Of a stretch of DNA of 64,000 nt, positions 57,995 through 64,000 are shown in pieces. Each line of letters opens with the position of its first letter. The first letter of the stretch is position 1. Source of the DNA: Nicoliella spurrieriana (GTDB lineage: Bacteria > Bacillota > Bacilli > Lactobacillales > Lactobacillaceae); NCBI RefSeq assembly GCF_023380205.1, contig NZ_CP093361.1, forward strand, positions 558,001-622,000, given 5' to 3'. Below the pieces are notes generated by a model. That model was not told where the DNA came from. It ran no database searches and saw only the letters and a program-made list of their open reading frames with translations. The position numbers were made by a program, and so were the translations under genes.

Positions 57995-59917
57995 AATGCA
58001 CCCCAAAACACCAGTGCGCAAAGCTATGCGCGTGACGCAAGCACGGCCGCTGTAATCGCTAGTTCGGTTGCCAGTCAGGCAAGTAGTGCTAATTCAGTTG
58101 CCCAAAGTGCTCGCAATGCCGCTAGTGCTGATAATTCACAGGCGGCTGTTGCAAAACAAAATGCCAGTGCAGAAGCTTCAATGGCGTCCTCATTAGCTAG
58201 TCAAATGTCCAACGCGGCTAGTGCCGGGGACTTCTCAGCGGTCAACTCGCTCGGTAGCCTGCTTTCGTCAGCCAACAGTGCTAATAACTTGGATTACAGT
58301 CAGGCGGTTGCTGCAAACAGCGCCGCTAGTGCTGCGAATAGTGCCGCAAGTTCCGCTGAAGCATTGACCCAGTCGTTGACTGCGGTGGTTACTAGTGCCG
58401 CTAATCGGGCCCAAAGTGACTATTTGAACACCTACCGGGTGACCCATTTATCCAACGGGGCTAGTCATTTCATCCCCGCTGCGAGTCAGGCCGCTAGCGT
58501 GGCAAGCAGTAACATTAATTCGGTCAATGCCACTGCGAACTTGGCTAACCAATATTCCGTTGCGGCTTCAACCAGCACTTCAAATGGGGCGACCCCAGCT
58601 AGTTCAGCCCAACAACTTGCGAGTCAAGCTGTTATGATGGCCGCCCAATCAAACGCAACGCCTGCAATGCGTAGCTTTGCTTCGATTGCCAGTTCTGCTG
58701 CTAACACGATTGCAGCTGCATCTGCCGATGCGGTGATTGCCAACAGCCAGGCTAGTTCGGCCACTGCGGCTGCCAATGCTGCGGCTGCCATTGCTAACTC
58801 TGCTGCTGGAGTTGCGAATGCTGCTTACAGCGCTGCTGCTAATGCGAATGCTGCGGCTTCGAATGCATATGCGAATGGGGATCAAGCTGATGGCGATAGT
58901 TATGCTTCTACAGCTGCCAGTGCCGCTAGCGTTGCTAATCGTGCCGCCAGCCAGGTTGCCAGTGCTGATTCAGTCGTTGCTGCTGAAACAGCAATCGCCA
59001 GTTCCGCTGCAAGTCGGGCTGCTAGTGATTATGCAACGATCATTGCGGCCGCTAAGCTGATTTTTGCCCAGCAACCAACGAGTAACAGTGCCAATACCAA
59101 TGATAGTAGTGCCGCTGATTACTACGACCGGGGAGTTAGTGATGCGAAGGCTGGCCACCATAAGGCCGCTAGTTACCTTAGCTCCCCAAGTTATCAGGGT
59201 GGTTTTGATGGCTACCGTGATGGCTACAAGAATCGGGTTCGGCAGACGAACTTCACTGGCAAGACCGCCGTTTACAAGGCTGACTATGCGAAAGCTTATC
59301 AAGCTGGACAAGCTGCTTACCGGGCCCAGGTTGCAAAGGGCCGGGCTGCTGCTAAGCGGGCTAGCCTTGCCGCTGGTTCACTATCCGGAAAATCTGCTGG
59401 CTACAAGTATGGTTATGCCCGTGAGTTCAACGCGCAGTTGAAAAAGCATCCTCAGTATATCTACAACACCCAAAACGTATACCTGTACACTAATGCGCGC
59501 TTTGGGACTGAGACCCGGATTAAGGGGTATGCTAAACAACCACGGAAGCGGGTTGCTGAATTTAAGATTACTAAGATGGTAGTTGAAAAGCACGGTCGGG
59601 TGCGTTACTACGTCAAGAGCCACTTGTCAGCTAATGTGACGAGGGGGTATTTGACCGCTAACCGGCGCTTCATTACCAATGCTTACTACAGCAGGGCGGA
59701 TATGAAGCGGGCCAATCGCCATACCGTTCGGATCATCAATCCGAAGGGGGTCCGGCTCCATTCGACCAAGACGTTCAATAATAAAAACGGTAAGTACTAC
59801 CGGGCTGGAACTAAGCTCCATGTCAACCACGTAGTTAATCATCATGGAATGACCCGGTTTAGTGTTGGTCATGGAAATTACATTACCGGCAACAAGAAAT
59901 TCGTTAAATTTATTTAA
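53447..59917 (+). pseudogene. Distal part of giant adhesin 2: repeats and wall-binding C-terminus
   Basis: The frame continues directly after the TAA for 2,156 codons. No ribosome binding site precedes the first possible start (a TTG at 53471), and there is no signal peptide. Ala/Ser-rich units run to about 59080. The C-terminal region then starts with SAADYYDRGVSDAKAG and Tyr/Gly-rich GGFDGYRDGY and KSAGYKYGYAREFNAQL. Two DUF5776/SLAP-like modules follow: YPQ-like YIYNTQNVYLYTNARF through GYLTANRRFI, and RIINPKGVRLHSTKTF through YITGNKKFVKFI. The last residues and codons match the end of giant 1 almost exactly. With the upstream part it forms one gene of 6,052 codons. Confidence 0.8.
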
Positions 59918-59928
59918 TGTGAATAATT

Positions 59929-59981
59929 AAATCAGGACATCAAATCGAGATTGAAAAGTCGGTTTGATGTCCTGATTTTTT
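59929..59981 (+). terminator. Intrinsic terminator of giant gene 2
   Basis: AATCAGGACATCAAATCGA pairs with a GGTTTGATGTCCTGATT arm across a short loop, ending in a run of six Ts right after the stop at 59917. Confidence 0.9.
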
Positions 59982-60002
59982 GTTTATAAAATAATAGTTA
60001 TT

Positions 60003-60046
60003 TTCATGCTAATTAAATTTAAAAATGGTACACTATACACAGTATA
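60003..60046 (+). promoter_or_regulatory. Promoter and possible operator of giant gene 3
   Basis: TTCATGCTAA (60003-60012) precedes the extended -10 TGGTACACT (60026-60034) at the same spacing as in giant 2. An inverted repeat, TATAC-ACA-GTATA (60034-60046), begins on the last base of the -10 and spans the predicted start site, as the different palindrome does in giant 1. AAGGGGA is the ribosome binding site for the ATG at 60091. Confidence 0.5.
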
Positions 60047-60090
60047 TAAACATTAATCATGTGAACGCACGAAAAGGGGACCGACTTAAT

Positions 60091-63000
60091 ATGCTCTATA
60101 ACAAATCGAGATTTAATAAGATTAAAGACAAAAAAGTCCTCCGCAAAGTAAAAAAACAATGGGTAGTGGTATCGCTGTCCATGTTAGCCTTACTGGGTGG
60201 AGGTGCAACGCTTAGTGAAAATAAAATCACTGCTAATGCTAGTGCGAACTACGGTAGTTCGACTAGTGATGGTGATCAGAGTTCGACTAGTGGAAATAAT
60301 AGCTCAGGGACGAATGTTAGTGAGAATACGACTACGACTACTGATTCTGGCACAACTAGTTCGAATCTAACGACTGGGAATTCACTTACTACGAACACTA
60401 CTGACGTGACCAGTGGTGCATCGGCTGGGACTTCATCTGCAGCTGATTCGACCACTACTGGTGCTGGTAGTAGTTCCACCACAAACTCTGGGAGTAGTAG
60501 TGCTTCGAGCACTGCCGATAGTGGTAGCAGTAGCGCTTCTAACGATGCCAACAGTGGCAGCAGTAGTACTTCAACCAGTAGTAGCGCTTCGAGCGATGCC
60601 AATAGTGGTAGCAGTAGTGCTTCGACAGGGAGTAGTAGTGCCTCAACGGGGAGTAGCACTTCAAGTGATGCTAACAGTGGCAGTGGCAGCAGTAGTGCCG
60701 CGAGTTCATCCACTAGTGATAGTAGCAGTGTCAACAGTTCTGCTGCCAGTGCTGCAATTAGCGCTGGGTTTGCTGCGGCCGTTTCTGCAGCTGCGGCGGG
60801 GACTTCAGCCCCTAGTAGCGCTGACTCTAACTTCAACCAAGGGGTTGCTGAATACCTAGCATCTGCAGCTGGGGTGATGACGTTAGATGCAGACGATGAT
60901 GATGATGGGATCAGTAACCGAATGGGCAATGATACTAATGGTAGTTCTTCCGCAACTTCCAGTGAGGTCAGTGCGGTTTCTTCAGCTGCCTATGCCGCCC
61001 TTAGTGCTGGCTCATCGTACACTAACAGTAATAGTGATTCCGCAATTGTGGCTGCAATTTCAGCTGCTAGCATGGCTTATAGTGCCTACAGTTCAGCATT
61101 TAGTGCTGGTTTTGCTGCTGCTTCCGCCGCTGCGTTAGCTGGGAAGACCGCCTCTGCAGGAGCCACTAGTGGCTACACTGAAGGATTGAACGCCTACTAC
61201 GCTGCTAACGCTGGTGCGGTTGCGGCGTGGAATTCGTTGCATCCTGACGATCTTAAGTCTGCTGATTCATCCACTTCATACACGACCAGTAACGCTTACT
61301 ATACGAATGGTTATAATGCGACGATTGATGGTTACAATAAGTACAATTCGTTGAATTCCAGCGCTGGGACCCAATCTGGATCTGCAATTTACGGTTCGAA
61401 TGGAATTGGTGGTAATACTAATTACGCAAGCGGATCAGTTAATCGAAATAATTCAGCTCAAGTGGTCAATTCACCTAGTGATAGTGCTGAAGCTTCTTCT
61501 GGTAACGATGTCCAACAAGGGACTGCTGGAACTGTCACGGGCGGTGGAGTAAATACTAACGCGCCGACCCAACTATTGACATATAACTATGGAATTGATT
61601 ATTTTCTTAGCCGGCAAGGAGCCTACGATGCTGAAAGTGGCCGGTGGAATGGGACTGATAGTAAGGGTGACTTTACGGTTCTAAATACCCAAACGAATAC
61701 TAATAATCCTTATATTCAGGCATATAACGGGGCTCAAGCTGCAATTAATAATGAAAATACTGGTAGCTTTACATCCGTTAACAAGTTAACGGGGACTAAT
61801 ACTACTAGTTATACCTATGGATATAATGATGTTGCTAATAAGGTTAACAATGGATATGTAGATGCCACTGGTACCACCACTTATATCTACTTTGCTGCTA
61901 AGCCAGGGATGATGGATAGTTATTTATCTTCTGGTAGCATTAACAATAAACATACAGAATTACGGATTACAAAGGATATGCAAAGCACCAGTGGTAGTAA
62001 CTCTGCGACTCCAAGTGGAACTGGGACTTTCATCACCATTAATGGCCAAAATCACGTTGTAGATTTGACCACGATGCATAATAATCCGGTTAATGTTAAC
62101 TTGACGCTAGAGAATTTTGCTAAAATGTACGGAACTAATATTTATGGACAAGTTAATATGTATAGTTCTAACCAAGGAAGCCTAACGTATAAAAATTTAA
62201 ACTATGAAGGCTCGCAATTATTCTACGGACCAAATGTACCGAACGTTTATATTTCTGGTGACGTGTATGTTGTTAGTGAGGGTCAATATTCCAGTGTTTG
62301 GGGGAGTCGCAGAACTGATAACTATAACCAGCAAAACATGCAAATTAACAATTTGGAACTTCTGCCTGGTTCCACTTATACCGGTCAAACCCAGGATGGA
62401 AACGTAATTGAATTAGGGGGGAGCCTAAAGCTTGATCAGGGATCTACCATGACCCTTCTACCTGGTGGAAGAGGTGGTGAAAATGCTGGTAGTTTCAACC
62501 GGAGCGGCCAAACTGGGAATGAAGGGCTTGCCATCACCGGTGGGGGTGCCACGATTAACCAAGGTGCCACGTTGAACATTATTCCCCGTGATAACCAAGC
62601 CGATGCAATGGTTAACTCCGGTTACGTTAACATCAACGGTGGAACGATGAACGTTACCTATAATAACGCTCCATCTGATGGGGACCCACTTTGGATTAAG
62701 GGGTCCTTAAATGTCCAAAATGGTGGATCATTTAATGTTCACGGTGCTGGTTCAGGATTCGCTGGTTTTGGTGGCAACATGGTAACGGTTACGAACGCTA
62801 ATATTAATATCCAAAACCGTGGGAATATGGCAATCTATACTGATGGGCAAACGACTAATAGTGGCCTAACCCTTTTAAAGAACTACCAAAGTGCGGTTAC
62901 CATTAATAACCCCGGAACCAACGTCGTATTTAGTAAGAACGGCCTTAATAACGACGCTGGTGGCACGGGGGTTGGGAACTTCTTTAACACCACTCCAATT

Positions 63001-64000
63001 TATGCCTATGCGGTTCAAGGGCAAGTTGATAATAATACCGATAAAAAGTCTCAATACCTAGTTAAAATTAATGGTAGTAGTGGGAATGTCCTTCAGGTTT
63101 ATGACCAAAACGGAAGTCTAATTGCTGATCCTGACATTAATAATTTTGATAACGCTAAGTCCCAATATTTAGCATTCCATGCCGTCCCAACCGTCTTTTT
63201 GAACGGGACGCCTGCATTATCAAGTGATAATAGTGCTGCATCTAAATTTGACGTCAATGCCCAAATTCAATTGAATAACGTTGATAGCACCGACGGCTAC
63301 GTTTACGTCCGGGTTCAAACCAATGGAACGGATGAAAAACCAGCAGCTGGTGATAATGCTTCGAACACTACGACTGATAGTAAAGGGATGTTAAAAGACC
63401 CGGATCAAGCAGTTAGCACCGGTGGCGATAGTGATTACCGGAATGCTTATACAACTGCGATTCCAGTGTCTGCATTTACTAGTCAGGGGAATGGGGTTTA
63501 CACGTATAGTTACAATCATCCCATTAATGCGGTTAGTTCTGCCCCCACTAACGTAATTGTGACTGCTCAATACCAAGTTACTAACAGTAGCACTCAAATT
63601 CAAAATAATGGTAGTAATACCAGTATTACGAATGTTTCGCATAACCCTGCGACCTTACCGATTACTAATAATACCTCTACCGTTAGTGGGACGATTACCC
63701 AAAATGTGATGGTTATAGACCAAACCGGGAAGTACAACACATCCGCCCAAACGGCTAACAGTAGCGCTGCTTCATACGCGACTGCGGCTGCTTCGGTGGC
63801 TAGTGCTGCGACCTCTTATTCCAGTGTGGCTTCGTCAGCATCATCCGTTGTAAATAATTACAGTGGGGTTGCGCAATCACTAAGTAGTGTTGCCCAATCA
63901 CTGCTTAGTTCTGCCCAATCACAAAGCAGTGATTCGAACGCTAAGAGTGATTATTCTAGCTTATCATCAGCGGTTTCTTCAGCATCCAGTGCCATTAATT
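60091..64000 (+). CDS. Giant surface adhesin 3, N-terminal 1,303 codons, runs off window
   Basis: It starts at ATG 60091 after AAGGGGA and remains open to the last base. A signal peptide (KKVLRKVKKQWVVVSLSM) is followed by a Ser/Gly/Thr stalk of short imperfect repeats (SGSSSASxxxS, 60481-60740). The GFAAA hairpin motif occurs twice around an acidic DADDDDDGISNRMG loop. Then comes the LSRQGAYDAESGRWNG / YTYGYNDVANKVN domain (about 61560-61860). A pectate-lyase-like beta-helix (ITINGQNHVVDLT, about 61960-62950) and beta-rich domains ending VSGTITQN follow. From about 63740 the Ala/Ser-rich repeat begins (SAASYATAAASVASAATSYSS). Its N-terminal half is closest to giant 2. The repeat rod and anchor lie beyond the window. 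Confidence 0.85.
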   Translation, partial: MLYNKSRFNKIKDKKVLRKVKKQWVVVSLSMLALLGGGATLSENKITANASANYGSSTSDGDQSSTSGNNSSGTNVSENTTTTTDSGTTSSNLTTGNSLTTNTTDVTSGASAGTSSAADSTTTGAGSSSTTNSGSSSASSTADSGSSSASNDANSGSSSTSTSSSASSDANSGSSSASTGSSSASTGSSTSSDANSGSGSSSAASSSTSDSSSVNSSAASAAISAGFAAAVSAAAAGTSAPSSADSNFNQGVAEYLASAAGVMTLDADDDDDGISNRMGNDTNGSSSATSSEVSAVSSAAYAALSAGSSYTNSNSDSAIVAAISAASMAYSAYSSAFSAGFAAASAAALAGKTASAGATSGYTEGLNAYYAANAGAVAAWNSLHPDDLKSADSSTSYTTSNAYYTNGYNATIDGYNKYNSLNSSAGTQSGSAIYGSNGIGGNTNYASGSVNRNNSAQVVNSPSDSAEASSGNDVQQGTAGTVTGGGVNTNAPTQLLTYNYGIDYFLSRQGAYDAESGRWNGTDSKGDFTVLNTQTNTNNPYIQAYNGAQAAINNENTGSFTSVNKLTGTNTTSYTYGYNDVANKVNNGYVDATGTTTYIYFAAKPGMMDSYLSSGSINNKHTELRITKDMQSTSGSNSATPSGTGTFITINGQNHVVDLTTMHNNPVNVNLTLENFAKMYGTNIYGQVNMYSSNQGSLTYKNLNYEGSQLFYGPNVPNVYISGDVYVVSEGQYSSVWGSRRTDNYNQQNMQINNLELLPGSTYTGQTQDGNVIELGGSLKLDQGSTMTLLPGGRGGENAGSFNRSGQTGNEGLAITGGGATINQGATLNIIPRDNQADAMVNSGYVNINGGTMNVTYNNAPSDGDPLWIKGSLNVQNGGSFNVHGAGSGFAGFGGNMVTVTNANINIQNRGNMAIYTDGQTTNSGLTLLKNYQSAVTINNPGTNVVFSKNGLNNDAGGTGVGNFFNTTPIYAYAVQGQVDNNTDKKSQYLVKINGSSGNVLQVYDQNGSLIADPDINNFDNAKSQYLAFHAVPTVFLNGTPALSSDNSAASKFDVNAQIQLNNVDSTDGYVYVRVQTNGTDEKPAAGDNASNTTTDSKGMLKDPDQAVSTGGDSDYRNAYTTAIPVSAFTSQGNGVYTYSYNHPINAVSSAPTNVIVTAQYQVTNSSTQIQNNGSNTSITNVSHNPATLPITNNTSTVSGTITQNVMVIDQTGKYNTSAQTANSSAASYATAAASVASAATSYSSVASSASSVVNNYSGVAQSLSSVAQSLLSSAQSQSSDSNAKSDYSSLSSAVSSASSAIN

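Noticed and set aside
16200-59000. CRISPR-like or non-coding tandem repeats
   Set aside because: All repetition is in-frame coding repeat with periods that are multiples of three. There are no short identical repeats with unique spacers.
1-64000. tRNA, rRNA, insertion sequences or prophage genes
   Set aside because: I saw no tRNA cloverleaf, rRNA, transposase-like protein or terminal inverted repeats anywhere in the window.

Overview
The window looks like a chromosomal segment from a member of the Lactobacillaceae. The evidence is a malolactic enzyme with its divergent LysR regulator, a DUF975 membrane protein, strong AGGAGG-type ribosome binding sites with several TTG starts, an oligo-1,6-glucosidase-type GH13 enzyme, and cell-surface proteins with a Lactobacillus-style signal peptide and C-terminal wall-binding modules. 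I cannot fix the genus from sequence reading alone.

Bases 1-13,056 are ordinary, compact metabolic DNA. In order they hold: a DUF975 gene running off the left edge; a LysR regulator divergent from a YeiH-type putative exporter; a GH13 alpha-glucosidase; two tandem paralogous FAD/NAD(P) disulfide oxidoreductases that keep the CxxxxC redox pair but lack the usual C-terminal active-site His; the malolactic enzyme mleS with divergent mleR and a downstream MDR-family reductase; and adenine deaminase, whose reading frame is cut by one in-frame TAG about 80 codons before its natural end. Most units end in a clear intrinsic terminator.

Bases 13,057-64,000 are a tandem array of three paralogous giant surface-protein genes on the plus strand. 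Giant 1 spans 13,230-41,624 (9,464 codons), giant 2 spans 41,759-59,917 (6,052 codons), and giant 3 starts at 60,091 and runs off the right edge. Each begins with a nearly identical signal peptide (a degenerate KxYKxGKxW type), then a Ser/Ala/Thr-rich stalk and a pectate-lyase-like beta-helix adhesion domain. Giants 1 and 2 continue with thousands of residues of Ala/Ser-rich, probably helical repeats and end in DUF5776/SLAP-like wall-binding modules. Giant 3 is cut off just after its Ala/Ser-rich part begins. None of the visible C-termini has LPxTG.

The repeats follow one plan. A unit of about 215-225 residues, with three recurring helix-breaking motifs, occurs about 37 times in giant 1 and about 20 times in giant 2. 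In giant 1 it repeats at exactly 675 bp near the start. Toward the end it becomes an almost exact 1,290-bp two-unit repeat. Giant 2 contains a roughly 3.98-kb duplication of six units.

Both complete giant genes are interrupted by a single in-frame TAA with the same frame open on either side. Each is thereby split into a secreted part without an anchor and an anchor part without a signal peptide. With the adenine deaminase TAG this makes three frame-preserving nonsense codons in 46 kb. In giant 1 a 91-bp perfect direct repeat flanks the TAA 1,272 bp apart, so recombination would delete the stop and restore the frame. This split, repeat-rich array is the part of the window most worth following up.
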